Part shown: piece by piece, positions 13,459-26,134 of the stretch
How the letters are laid out: every line of letters starts with the position of its first letter
How positions within the stretch are numbered: the stretch's first letter is position 1
Source of the DNA: Spirodela intermedia
Taxonomy: Eukaryota; Streptophyta; Magnoliopsida; Alismatales; Araceae
DNA length: 64,000 nt
Assembly: GCA_902729315.2 (NCBI GenBank)
Contig: LR746274.1
Span: 3,189,037 to 3,253,036, forward strand
Direction of reading: 5' to 3'
Made by a program: the position numbers and the translations under genes
Notes under the pieces: model-generated
Told to the model about the DNA's origin: nothing
Seen by the model: the letters and a program-made list of their open reading frames with translations, nothing else
The model's database searches: none

Positions 13459-14098
13459 ATGATCGACCCGCTGATTGCCGTTGCTATCCGATTTGATGGG
13501 GGCTGTCAACGACTTGGCGAAGCCGAGCGAGTGGTTGACTGGGGTCAACAGCGTCTCACTCGTCCGCGGGGAGGGCGGTGGGGCGGTGGGGCAGTGGGGG
13601 AATGGGCTCCACGGCAGGGGCAGTCACCTCGCTGGTGTCGGTCGACGGCCGAAGGGACGTCTGGATAGGGAAGTGAGTGGAGTATCCAACATAAAAAAGG
13701 AAGCACCCGCGCCATTACCGGCTCTCTCAAAAAAAATGCCATCTAGTTGGCCGTCCCGTCAACTCAAAATGATGCGAGAGAAAGAGGGGAGAGAGAGAGA
13801 GAGTCCAAGTACAATGGGCCGGGCCGGAAGGGCCACAGGGAAAAGAGAACCCTAATCCTTTTTTGCACGGCAAGGATCACAGTAGGTCTACACACCCACC
13901 ACCATTGAGAAAACCAGTCTACAGGTAAAGTTTACACACGACACAGACACAATCAGACAACACCAGTGGCCAACCAGAAACACAACGCGGGCCGAGTTCA
14001 CTTGAGCTCTAGAGAGAGAGAGATGGAGAAAATGAGCAGCGAGCAGCACCAGCGGAGCTCCGCGGTTCTCTCTCTCTCTCTCTCTCTCTCTCCCCCCC
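13459..14098 (-). other. Probable 3' UTR and downstream flank of the ARF gene
   Basis: GC-rich DNA immediately downstream (on the minus strand) of the ARF stop codon, with a long CT tract at about 14066-14092 abutting the stop. Open frames here lack family resemblance. Composition changes back to AT-rich transposon-type DNA to the left of about 13450, which marks the likely edge of the gene. Confidence 0.45.
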
Positions 14099-17000
14099 TC
14101 AGTAGTCGAAGGCGCCGACTGACATGATCCCGGTGCCGAGGCCGCCCCTCGGGGTCTGGCGGCTCACGTAATCCTCGCAGCCGCTGCCGCCAGACCCCTT
14201 CTCGGGGCTAGGTCCTTGCTTCCCCATCTGGTGGACTTCTTGGGAGGAGAGGATCTTTATGCACCACACGCTGTTCACAAACTCCCTGCCATGGATCGAG
14301 ACCTTTAAAAGAGAGAATGGAGGAGGGTTTTCTAAAAAGAAAACAGATAAGCTTAATAAAATTACCCGGAAAGATAAATTAGAAAAAAGAACAAAACAAA
14401 ACAAAACTAGCGGAGGGGCATCGGCTTCGATGGAAGAAATACTAATGGAAATTGACTTCGACGGGATTCATCAGCAAGTGAAGAAACCGGCATCAGAGTA
14501 TACGCAGTGGGAGAGGAGCTTACTGCCAAGGATCGTCACCGACGAGAAGAACATCGCCCTCCCGGTCGACGAATACAAGCTGCCAGCCTGATCTCAATGG
14601 GTCCTCCAACTGGCCCTCGAGGCCAAACATGCGCCCGAGCTCGCTGCGGAGCTCGGGGTAGCTGTTGAACCTGGTGATGTCCAGCAACCTCCCGAAGGAC
14701 CCCGACTTGTACACCTTAAGTGGAAAACAAAACCCTCATTCATAACAGCAGGAGAAAGAGTAACGACTCCCGGAGGAAAACTGGTGAGGCTTACCTTCAC
14801 GAAGGTTCCATCTTGGGGGTTGACTTGGCCCACATGGTTAGGAGGCTGGAGAAACCCCGACTCATCCAGGCAACTGGAAGGCGCCATCACCGGGTTCAGC
14901 GGGAATTCAGTCTCCGGGCCACCCATGTAATTGATGGAACCAAATGGAATTGCTGTGGACTCCGTCTCACTAGCGACAGCCCTCAGATTCGGCAGTCCGC
15001 TCTGAACCAAGAGTGAGGACTGTTCGATGTTGACCCCGAAGAGGATGTTGCTCTGTGAATCCGTGCTGTCTTCTTGGTCCACCGAGCACTCTCTCCCTGG
15101 GAATGGCGCCAGGGTGGCAGTGCTCTGGGGGAGCTGCTTTACCTGGGGAAGGAGACAGAGGGCTCCAGAAGGCACCAGCGGCTCGACTGCGACTCTCTTG
15201 TTCGACCACGCCGCAGAGGACACCGATGAGCTGCTCCGCTGCAGGTTCAGCAGCTGCGTTGCCTCCTCGGGGGAGAAGCCGCCAAGGATGCCATGGAGGG
15301 GAGAAACGGCAGACGCAGTCATGGTACTTCCATTCACTCCTGTGAAGCTCTGCGGCTGGCAAAACGGAGAGATGCTTTGCAGGGAGGAAGCCTGGGCCTG
15401 AGATGTCGAGGCGAGCTGAGACAGTGCCGAGACAACAGTGGGAACTGGCTGGTCCGGCAGCACAGGTGACCCCTGGGGAGGCAGTGCCGGTTGTTGCAGC
15501 TTTTGCTGATCGGAAAATGGGCTGTGGTGGCGCTGGAGCTGAGATTGGAGGAAATGGGGCTGCTGGCCCTGAATCTGAGGCTGCCCATCTTGCATGGCCT
15601 GCAGGAATGGCTGCGGGGGTTGAGACTGCAGCTGCTGCAAGATTTGGGGTGATAACTGGCCTGCAGATGTGCCAGGAATGCTCTGGGCCTGCTGGAACTG
15701 CAGCATCGGTGGAGAGGGCTGCTTGGAGGGATCAAAGCCCCTCATTTCCTGAAGAGCCACTGATGCCATTGGCTGGTACATGTCGGGCTGGATCCCAAGG
15801 AATGGAGCATCAATTCTTGGCTGAATCCAGGGCCCCGAACTACCAGCAGCGCCCTGGAAGCTCAAGGATTGGACCCCCCGATCGCTATCCCGGAGCCACA
15901 TCACAGAGTTGAGGCCGAAATCGTCACCTTTCCCGACTGCATTAGATGATCATGTGAAGTCAACACCCTCGATTCAAATCAATAAAAGACTCACAATTTG
16001 CAGTAAAGGAAGAGGCGGCACCATGAAGAGAGGGGAGTCCTGGCAGCCATGGGCGCTTGAGCCTGAGAGAGAAAGGGGGAGGATACATTGGGAATGTTGT
16101 TAGCGGCTCAATCTCCCACAGAGACACCCTTGGTTGCCGCTCTCCTGCTGTCGACTCATCCCAGCCGACCTGCATCAACATCCATTGATAGTTTAGGGAG
16201 GATTCATCCCATGCCTGTTCATCTCATTCATCTTTCGATAAGGAAACTTAGGCTCACCATATCCACGATATCATAAATATGTAATCTCAATACTAGCTAT
16301 TATATTAATATATATATATATACATGAAATCGTTCAGATTTAGGGCATGGATACCTTGACTGAACGCCAATGTGAGTTCGACCAGCGCAAAGGATCTAGA
16401 TCACCTATCCCTGTGATCGTACCCATATATCTGGGAAAAGAGAACTAAACGAGTAAGCAAATGCAGAGGGGTATGGGGAGGGGGAACTGAATGTCTATGG
16501 TGATCTTCTAAACCACAGACGATTGGGGAGGCACCAACCTGCGGACGCTCGACTCTTCAGTCTCAAAGAGCATCCGGAAGCGCATGCCCACAGAAACACG
16601 GGTGTGGTAGACTGACTTAACATATTTGGCTAGTGGTATGACGAATTCAGAAGGGCTTGCCCTAGGGACGAACCGCAAAAAGTCAAAGCAAAGAAAAGTT
16701 AAAGACAGAATATCCCATTTTGTGAAGCAAGATCAACACCTCGGATTATAGAAAATTGTGAAACGGCTGTTCGTTGCAGCAGCATGAGCTGCTGCTGCGA
16801 GAAGGCCTATATGCATACTGTCACTTGACAGCACTGAAGACGGCATTACAGTTTGTGGCCGATTAGCACGCCTGATTCCCAAAAGCAGCTGATTGTTTTC
16901 GTTCCTGACATAACCATCAGATTTGTTGTTTCACTTCTGGAAAATATAAAGTTCCAAAGGAAACTTTGGAATATATAAATGCATCAGCATGATCCACATA

Positions 17001-19685
17001 CATGTCAGTAATTGGAGTAAGGCAGTATATACCAGATAAATAGGACAGAATCACCCGCAACAAGTCTCTTTGCACTAACAAAAACACTCCACCCAGTAGT
17101 AAGGAGATGTCTCTTAGGTTGACCTGCGCCAGCAATCGCAAAAAAAGAGATCAATACAGAGTATACTTGAAGAAGCGCAATAAAAAAATGTCCTTGGTGC
17201 AGCAAATCAAGCTCGGACTTTATTATTGGTGTACATTGCTAGAGTGAATTTTATAATGGAGATCAATCACAGCGAAGCAATAAGATAAAACAAGAAGGTA
17301 TGAAATTAGCGTGAAAAGACTGCTGAGTGCCAAACAACAAAGATCACTTATTAAAACAAAATCATATAAAATGATGATTATAACATTCGTTTGATTCTGT
17401 TAATAGATTTTGGTGGACCAGGGTGATCTGATCAATAGGGAACCGGACAGTATTCCACAGGCAATAACGTTCGAATTTTCGACTGCAAAAACCATTCGGA
17501 GGGAAGTGATCTCACATTTGTTTGGATCACAATTTAAGCACAGCCTTCTTCGAACAATATAGATTCAGCCAAAGCGCATGAAAGACCCAAAGCACTTAAC
17601 AAAGTTTTACAGCTACCTCCCTGCCTGAGTCCGTCACTAAAATATAAGGGACTGACAAGTTTCTAACCAGGCTGACTTTGACATGAAAGGGTGAACAAAA
17701 AAGCCAAACAAAACTGGCTGATAGGCCAAAAATTATCTTTTAATTGCACAATCTAAGTTCGGATAGCCACAGAAAAATCCATCGAGATTCCTAGAAAATA
17801 GAAAGAGAATAGGCAAGAAATATAAAATCAGGTTAATTGAAATAGTCACAAAACAGATCCGGTTAATTAAAAGAATAGAGGCTTTCCTGGAGAATCCCTA
17901 TGGGTTCCAAAGTTTTTTCACCATACGTTAATATTAATCTTGCCGAGATGAGCTAACAACTGGGCAAAAACATAGAATCTGGAAAAGGCTTGAGTTCATA
18001 AAACTTACCACGAAATATATGGCGGAACTTCCACTCATTGCCGTGAAGGTCCCTTGCAACCAACTCTTGTGCTGGGGGAGACTGAGAAAAGTCCTGCAGA
18101 ACCATAGGGTGGCGCACACAAACATGAAATGTGATCAATCATTACATTCATGAAGTTTGGGCAGATCACCATAGGGCAGTGCTGCTTAAAGATAATGAAC
18201 CTAACATACCAAGGGAGGAAACACTTTCTCAGCAGCTCGGCGGGGTACAGAGAAACCTCCATGTGTACTAGTGTCACTTGCGGTGAGAGTTTTGCAGAAA
18301 TAATTGGTTGGTTGTTTGCTGGGTGTACCCAATTCCGCAGGAAGGTAGACATCATTTTGCTCTTGCTGAAAACATGGCTCAGACAAATAATTACAAGCAA
18401 CAAGGGCAAGTGACTTAGATACTGACATTTGCCGAAGAATAACCAGAAGAATGAGAAGGATGGCAATCCTTACTGGGCTCAATGGCTGCAGAGTCATTTG
18501 AGCATAGACTTCATCGGTCTCCACATCAGCCTGGATTTACAACACTCATCGCAATTAGGTTCGCTGACTAAAGAAACCGGGGTAAGAAAAAGATATTTTT
18601 CAAGAAACTTGCATGCATGGTAACGTCATGAAGTTGACAAATCAGTTGTGGAGGTAAGGTTGGGTAATTTGGGATATGAGAATCAGCCTCCCTGTTCGTT
18701 GATGCAGCAACCTGGATGAAGACATTATAGCAGATAAATTCAGAACCGTAAAAAATGAATACCAAAGTGAACATACTTCCATGCATTGACCTGCAATGTT
18801 GGGATTGAATATCTGAGGGAGAACTAAAGTAAAAACCATGGATCTACCATTTTTTTTACATGGAGATAACATGTGAAAGCATACAGGGATAGTAACACCA
18901 AGAAACCTTAAAAACCCAAGAAGAGGGCAAGCACTCAGTCACAAACAGACCTGCTCACTATGGCCTTGAGGAAAGTAAACCACCCGGCTTCCAACAGCAG
19001 GTAATGACACAAGAGGGCCAGCACAAGCATGCCACAACTCAGAATTCAGGCACCTTTTTTCTCCTGCATGGCACAGAAATGGCCATGATAAGCAGATAAC
19101 AGAAAATCCATGTTTAGAAACTCTACAACACAAAAATAACATAATTACTGGTCACTTAGATCCGAACTCAGCACAAGTTCTGACACTTTGCCCATAGAAA
19201 ATGTTAATCTTACAATGAACTTGATTATCTTGCAATATTCATTTGCAAGAGTGTTGGCAACGAATAAGGAAATTTTAAAAAAAGCCGAAATGCAGCCATT
19301 TAATCTGCCTACCGATAAAATTCACACGGAATAGAAAAAAATAGCAAACAAAAGAACAATGAAGCAATCTTTCATCCAAAGAGATTGAAAAGGAAACCCA
19401 ATCAGAGAATCTTCACTGAAGGTAATTTCCATGCTGAAATCAGATAGACTTTTTTCTTCTTTTTTTTTCTTTTCATTGAAGGAGGCAAGGGAGAGGGTGA
19501 TTGGTGGGGTGGGAGAGCAAAAAGGCATTTTTAGAAATAGCACAAATATATTCTTCTGCGGTTCCAAAAATAACGCAAAAATTCAAGATTTTAATAGAGC
19601 CGGAGAAAAATTAAGCGACACAGACATAAGTGTACAAATCACCTTCATGTGGTTGAATTCCGAGTCCCGGTGAGCAGAGTCTCAT
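14099..19685 (-). CDS. ARF6: Auxin response factor, class A ARF6/ARF8 clade, 14 coding exons
   Basis: Nuclear transcription factor that binds auxin response elements and activates auxin-responsive genes. Exons: 19643-19685, 18951-19063, 18613-18711, 18474-18530, 18210-18365, 18009-18093, 17033-17123, 16740-16904, 16539-16661, 16355-16430, 16022-16169, 14795-15936, 14524-14714 and 14099-14285, in phase, about 891 residues. Order: start [32 protein letters not shown]3 DNA-binding domain with [17 protein letters not shown] and [17 protein letters not shown]; the ARF ancillary domain ([18 protein letters not shown]); a glutamine-rich middle region in the large exon, typical of activators; then PB1 with [16 protein letters not shown] and acidic [16 protein letters not shown], so both interaction faces are present. 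It ends SVGAFDY. The miR167 site lies in the PB1 exon. Intron 3 needs a GC donor. For exon 12 a second acceptor 14 nt further in, at GGGAAAG, would also splice in frame and give LHGDDF. ARF6 rather than ARF8 is inferred from the two termini. Confidence 0.95.
14575..14595 (-). promoter_or_regulatory. miR167 target site in the ARF mRNA
   Basis: On the minus strand the 21 bases begin GAGATCAGGC and end TGGCAGCTTGT, which I recall as identical to the validated Arabidopsis ARF6 site. Pairing with the canonical miR167 leaves mismatches at miRNA positions 1, 2, 14 and 21 only, with the central cleavage region (10-11) fully paired. The site encodes part of RSGWQLV in the PB1 domain. It predicts post-transcriptional slicing of this transcript by miR167. 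Confidence 0.93.
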
Positions 19686-21090
19686 GTCTGCGAATTAGTG
19701 GAGGCCACAAACAGAAAGAAGAAGGGAAATCCAGAACCAGCACCACCTGTCCTGAAGTGACCAAGTTACCTTCGATAATCCAAGAACCGGAAATAGCAGT
19801 GAAAACCAGCGCTCCTGTCTTGCAGAGCAAACTATTTCTCACCGTTCTCTGATCAAAAGTCCATTTGTCAAAGCGTCAATTGTTGTCTCCCAATGCTTGA
19901 ACTACCCAACTTCGAATTTCTTTCTGTGCCCAGTCGGAAATTATAGCTAACCACATAAGAAAGGGGACTTAGAGTCGAGCTCCACTGACGCCATTCTGTT
20001 AGAGAAATTCCCCTCGGCTGCTGCCCTTGTCAGAAGAGGACTGATCTAGGTCACGAAAATCTCAGAACAGAACCAGCATTGGTACACCCGACGCCTCAAA
20101 ATCCCTCCGCATTTCAGCCGGTGACGAAAATCTTCACAATCTCCTCAACTCAACTTCAACTCCTTGACGCCGCTCTTCTCCTCAAAATCTTACATAGAAA
20201 ACAAGAAAAATCCCACTTCAGTGCTCCCTCCAGTGAGGACCAGTTGCTGAAGTTCCAATGGTCTCTGGCAGCAAACTTATCAGAGGCACGCGCACCCAGA
20301 AGTATAAAGGACCATCAACTTCGCCGTATCTTGCTCTGCAGGGCAGAGAACACAGCAGAAAACCTAATATGGACGAAAATCCAGAAAGCACTTCCAATCC
20401 AAAGGAACCAAAAAAACACTTCAAACTGCCCAGATACAGCTTACCAGCGGCAATCCTCTGGCCCCAAAGCAGAATCCAGAATCAGCAAGAAATCTGCCTC
20501 AGATCCTTGTACATGCCGGCAGCTCGCTCCACCGAGACACAGTAACTCCTAGCTCACCGAGTTCCAGAACTTTGGGGTAACTGCAGAGATCAGCTCAACT
20601 GGGAGATCAACCAGTGTCCAGGTTCAGGCAGGATCCCCCCAGCTCCCGAGCCCCGCGGGGCCTCCCTGCTTCGAGCGGTGCATCCCAGCACCCGGATTGT
20701 CCCTCTCAGACGTGGAACAGCGGGAGCAGCTCAGCCATCATTCCCACCTCCCCTAGCCACCACTACGCGGCCCCCGGAAATCCTCTCACCCCTCGTTCCC
20801 GGCGGATAGAGATGGGGGCCCTGTACTGGGAGGAAGAAGAGTAAGAAAGCGACCAACTAGCAACGAGGAGAGAGAAAAGGTGGAGCGACCAACTTCTCCA
20901 GTCACTGCAACTGGTGCCGCCGCGGGGGCTGCCTGCCCTCTCTTCCCCCCTCCTATTCCTCTCTCTCTTGAGCTCCCCTTTCTCTGTCCATCGCTCCGCT
21001 TTCTCTCTCTACTGCAACATCTGGCTGCTGCTCCCCGCCTTTGTAGTCTTTTTTCACTGCGGCCCCGCGTCACCCGCCGCATATTTTAGT
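19686..21090 (-). promoter_or_regulatory. Probable ARF leader region and proximal promoter
   Basis: Sequence upstream of the ARF start on the minus strand. It stays GC-moderate to GC-rich up to about 21090 and includes CT/AG-rich runs at 20940-21020, typical of plant leaders. It contains several minus-strand ATGs, including one opening a 68-codon frame ending at 20218. ARF6/8 genes commonly have long leaders with introns and upstream ORFs, but the transcription start and leader introns cannot be fixed here. Confidence 0.4.
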
Positions 21091-21918
21091 GGGTTTCTTT
21101 TAAATTTTGCTATCTGCGCCCCTCCCCCCGTTGCGGTTTTTATTATTCGCCCCCTCTCTCCCGCGCGTGGCTCTCTACACTCCGGGTTAGACTCCACCAA
21201 ATGACCAAAACCCACGCCCGTACTCTCAGATTTACGTCCCCTGGCACTCCACTGGGCCAGAGCGGAAATACCCAGAATACCCTCCTTCTTATGTTCTTGG
21301 GGGAAATATGAACTTCTTAAGATGATAACATTTTGGAGCGTAGGACTTTGTCCGAACATTCTACTGGTAAAAATTCATAATCTCCGGTTACTATTACCTC
21401 GAAAATGTTAGCATTAAGTGAGGCCATTTATTTAATATAATGTTAGCACTAACCCTCGAACCTAGTTAGTAAGTTTTAAAAAATAAGGCAAAAGTGCTCA
21501 ATTATCGATGTGGGTACGCTCTCAGTATTATAAACTCTATTTTCTTCATAATTAAATGTTTCTTTTATAACTAGTTAAGCTTTCTGATCGCCATCCCCCC
21601 CTCCCCCTCCTCTCTCTCTATCTTTCTCTCTCTCCCGTCCACAAGCAATATATTATATGCATATATCTCTCTATGTCTGCTTGCTAAAGCCAGAGTTGGG
21701 TTTCTATTTTTCCAGATTTTAAACCCGTAGTAAACTTTCTTAGTTCTTCTTTATGTTTAAGTGAGCCACAATTTTGTGAGAGCCCATAAATCGGGGCATG
21801 TCAAAAGTTGCTAATCTCTTGGTCTTTTCCGTGTCTAATACAAATTATGCATATATTAATATTAAGAGCAAAAATCATCTTTTCAGCCATTTTTATGCGT
21901 GCAATCACCATCCTCATG

Positions 21919-21923
21919 AGAGA

Positions 21924-21961
<38 letters not shown>
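21919..21961. repeat. GA dinucleotide microsatellite
   Basis: Near-perfect GAGAGA run of about 40 bases. Confidence 0.9.
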
Positions 21962-21963
<2 letters not shown>

Positions 21964-23318
21964 AGACTGAAATAAGTCTTAGAGAGAGAAATTCAACATT
22001 TTTAAAAAATATTCACTAGTTTTCTGTGGTGAAACATACACTCGGATCCAGGTTTAGTGTAATATTAGCACTCGACGTTGGATATTGCGGTCAACCGATT
22101 ATTCTCCCCAGAGTAAACCCCTGCGTAGTAAAATGGTATAACCGTCACTTCATTGCTACTGCGTTCTTCCGCTGTACGAGGAATCCGGCTTTCCGGAAAG
22201 AAGGGGGGCTGCCCGGAAGCGTTCCGGTGCCCGCTCGTTGACATTGCAACTTAAACAAATGCCGCAATCCGCACCGCCGATGACCCCGGTTCCCATATGC
22301 CTCTCTTTGGCCATCGGACGCCCTGATCGACCGTACCCTGCGGTGCACGTTGTCTCGCGGTTCAGAAGAAACAGTCTAAACAGTTCTAACGCGGAATCTG
22401 CGGGCTGGGGGAGGATTGTGGCCGTCAATATTCCGATATGGGGACCAGATGAGACGAGACGCGCGCCTCCCTTCTGACCGCACGGCAACACGGGAGAATA
22501 AAATCGCCATCCAGCCAAAAGGGCCCTGCATACAATTTTATAAATCGTGGGTATGTTATAAACTTTGAAATTAAAAGGGGATCATCAATAAATATGTCAA
22601 ATATCATACCTTACACAAGGGGCGTTTGTCTCAAGGAGGCCCACGTTGACCACCGTAGACCACTTGAATCCTTGGGAGCACGTGAGGGGTGCAGTCCTGT
22701 GGGGCCCACTCGACCCATGCAGCTGCCGACATGAATTTTTTTTTATATTTTTTAAATAATCATTTAAACATCCGAATACGCACGCACCTTTTGATTTGCT
22801 CGCGTTTAATTTTGTTAAAAAAAAGAAACCAAAACGTCTTGCTGCAGGAATGTCTCGCTATTTCCATAGTCTAAGGGTCATTTTATCCTAAATTTACGGA
22901 CTAAAAAAATTACAAAAACACTGTTTATTCGACCGTCCGATTCCATTCTCACTCCAAACGAGGCGCATCTGACGCTCTACGTGGCACGAAAGGAACCAGC
23001 CTCCCGCTCATCTATCGGCAGCCAGCGACGGCGGCATAACCCGGTATGTTGACGGCGGTCCGAGGATTCTGTAGGATAGGTGCTCGCCATGATAATTAAG
23101 ATCAATTTTCTTTCGGTAAACGGCCCACAGTGGCTAGAAAGAAAGACGCGAAGGGCGGAGGACTGATGGCGACGGATGCCGAGAAACCGGCGGAGGGGGG
23201 GGGGGGGGGCGCCGGCCATGTGGCTGCTTACTACTGCCTTCTCGTCAACAGTCAACCAGAGGAGGAAGAAGATGTGGTAGATGGATAGAGAGAGAGAGAG
23301 AGATGGACGGTGGCTACT

Positions 23319-23320
<2 letters not shown>

Positions 23321-23359
<39 letters not shown>

Positions 23360-23391
23360 CTCTCTCTCTCTCTATCGATCGATCGATCGAT
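23321..23391. repeat. CT microsatellite joined to a CGAT tetranucleotide repeat
   Basis: A CT array of about 50 bases with one CG interruption, followed directly by four and a half ATCG units (23374-23391). An opposite-phase GA tract lies just upstream at 23283-23303, so the two can pair as a small inverted repeat. Confidence 0.88.
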
Positions 23392-24780
23392 ATCTCGCCC
23401 TTTTGGGTCTGAGGCCATGCGCCCAAATAGGAAACCCTAGTTGGGAGCTTTCGCCGTCGACAAGGACGTCACGGAGCTTTTTCGGCTCCAACCCCCCCAC
23501 CCCCAATTGATGGATAACAGCAGCTGGCCAGATCCCCCCCGCTCCTCCTCCTCTGGTGACTGTGGCGGTGGCGGTGGCGGCGGCGGCGAGGATCCTCCTC
23601 CTCCGAATTCTCTCTCCCCGGGCAACGGGGGAATTGGCATGTGCTCCGCCGCGCCGCGACAAAAGGGGGAGGCAATCCGCCACCGGAGGGAACCACATGG
23701 AATGGAAGCCATGATGATGACGTCATAACTCTAACCCGCCGTCAACAGACAGACGTCCCTCTCTCACTCTCTCTCTTGTTTTCGTTTTCGCTGGCGATGA
23801 AGTTCGTCCGACTGTCCCCGACCCGACTCGCCGGCCGCCGACAAGTGGCCACCACGGCAGGTCCGGCCAACCGCCGCCACCGGCCACGGCGGCCGGAAGT
23901 TTAGATCCGCCACCCCCGCTGCCTCCGACAGCCGCGACCGCCGTTGTTGGCTCGATTCTTTTCGTAGTTCGGCCAATCCGGCCCCAGTATCACACTCCCT
24001 CTCTCTCTCTCTCTCCCTATCGCACTCTTGGTTGGTCTTTTTCTCTCTCTTCGTCTCTTGTATGAGGATGGTGTCCACCTCGACCGGATTCGCACGTGCA
24101 GGAAATGCGGCTTTGCCGAGCGTGTGAGGGACACTTTCACACGTGTGAAGAAGATGCCGGCGCGCCGCCGCTTATTCTCATCGAGGAGGAGAACCCTCGG
24201 TCGACGGTAGTACGGAGGGCGTTCAGCCAAAATAACGCCGTGACGTCGTGAAGGTTTTTTTTTTGGATAAAATGTTTTATGAAAAAACCTTATAAAAATT
24301 ATATTAAATAACTAATACCGTTTTTTCAGAGTTATTCCTTAAAAAGCCCTGAGAGACCACTTCCGGCTGTATTACGGCAATTCTAAAGCGAATAAAGGTT
24401 CATATGAAAAATGGTTATTTTAAAGTAGACGTCATTGAGATTCGGCCTGTGGGGCCCACATTGAGCTGCGATCCACAGCGACGGGGCGGCCACGAAAAAG
24501 CGTCCGAAGAGGACGAAACCGTAAATGGAAAAGAAGCCGGAGGGGGGGTTGGTTTAGAGAGAGAATGATGGGATAGGTATTGACGAAAAAGACCCTCAAG
24601 GAGATAAGGATTTATGGAAAGGCCATTATGGAGTTATACGGCGAAGGCCCCTCAAGGAATGCGCCTTGGTCTCAACTAAACTTCTAATTACTTGTTGACA
24701 GAGGTATGAAGTTGAGGGCAGACGCGCACGTATCTGGAAATGTGCATTGAACTGGAGATCCAGAGGCAAACAGTGTAACA

Positions 24781-24782
<2 letters not shown>

Positions 24783-24819
<37 letters not shown>

Positions 24820-24837
24820 AGAGAGAGATAGAGAGAG
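24783..24837. repeat. GA microsatellite with minor interruptions
   Basis: GAGAGA array broken by one CAGG and one ATA interruption. Confidence 0.88.
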
Positions 24838-25741
24838 ATGTTGGACATGACATGGTATCATCTCGTGGTTTACTCGTTGGGTAGCGTTAGATTAGTGTAC
24901 ACCATTCAAAAATGGTTAAGTCGTCAATCTTTACTCCGCCATGGTCATGATCGATTCTGTAAACACTGCCTTGGGGAAGCGATTGATATGATGATGTGTC
25001 TGAAGTCAATGAGAGGGCGACACTTGTTCGTAACATTAGATGGGGACAATTTTCCATCCCCACTAATTAACCACCGATATAATTAATGATCATGATGTGA
25101 GGGTGTGGCGGCACGCAGCGTGATATAGTGATTGACTGAATCCTGTTTTATTCAATGTCACCTTCACGAACTCTCAATGTGCAGCTGCAGAATGCAGCAT
25201 CACCTCCATCACCACCATCACCATCGCCATCAGTCTTGTCTTGTGCTTGTTTTTCCTCCATTTATCGTCAATATCACTAGTATTATCACCATACTTTGAC
25301 GTTGATCACCCGTGTTGATTAAGGTGTGCCCATAAACTGGTTTTCAGTCATTGTTGCAAAGAAATGGAGAAACTTGGAGCCCAAAGGGAGGAGCTTTGAT
25401 GTGAATTTCCTTCCTTTTCTGACCCACAAGGTTCATTCATGGTGGGCATCATTTAATTGGGGCCTCCTGGAAAGCCTTGAGGGGCTGGAGGGGAAGAGAG
25501 AGCGAGAGAGAAGGGTAGCCACGGTAAGTAGCCATTGACAAAGAGGGACTCGAAAGTCTAGACCTTGCATGTGAATCAATTAAATATGGTTCTCGGGTGG
25601 AGACGGCAGAGATGGAGGCAGTTCTTCTGCCCCCACATGCAGAAAATGACAGGAACCCAGATTCAATGTGTCCATCGGAAACGCGAGATGTCCCCCAAGT
25701 CTCTCTCTCTCTCTCTCTCTCCATATCTATCTCTATCTCTC

Positions 25742-25985
25742 ATGGAAGAGGTCCTTCAAATGTCCACGTTACCGGTAAGTGGCCATTGCATGGAACTCTC
25801 TGTCTCTCTCGTGAAAGAGGTTCTTCTAAACGTCCACGTTATCGGTACGTGGCTATTGCATGGTACTCTCTCCCTCCCTCTCTCTCTCTCTCTCTCTCTT
25901 TCCCCAACCTCCTCTCGATTTCCTAAAGAGGTTTTTCAAAGGTTCACGTTACCTACAGGCGGGGATTGCATAGAATGTTCAGAGA
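25742..25985 (+). repeat. Three-copy interspersed tandem repeat separated by CT tracts
   Basis: Three copies of a block of about 60 bases begin near 25744, 25812 and 25924. Each contains AGAGGT.CTTC, then GTCCACGTTA, then GG.ATTGCAT. Copies one and two are close; copy three is more diverged (GTTCACGTTACC). CT-rich spacers lie between them. Confidence 0.75.
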
Positions 25986-26134
25986 TTTAGATGGAGTTTC
26001 CTCCTACTTGGTGTCATCTAATCTGTCCTTCAAATATATATTCATTGGTGATCTCAGCACGGCCGATCACAGCACTCGTATCCTACAAGATCGGGTAATG
26101 GAGACGAGCCCCTAAAAATAAAAACTGGGCTGGG

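Noticed and set aside
15403-15912. Plus-strand frame of 169 codons
   Set aside because: Antisense of the glutamine-rich ARF exon; the minus-strand reading matches the ARF family along its full length.
16740-16920. Idea that the ARF gene is broken because single frames end within the DNA-binding region
   Set aside because: All breaks fall at clean splice sites and the exons join in phase to a full protein.
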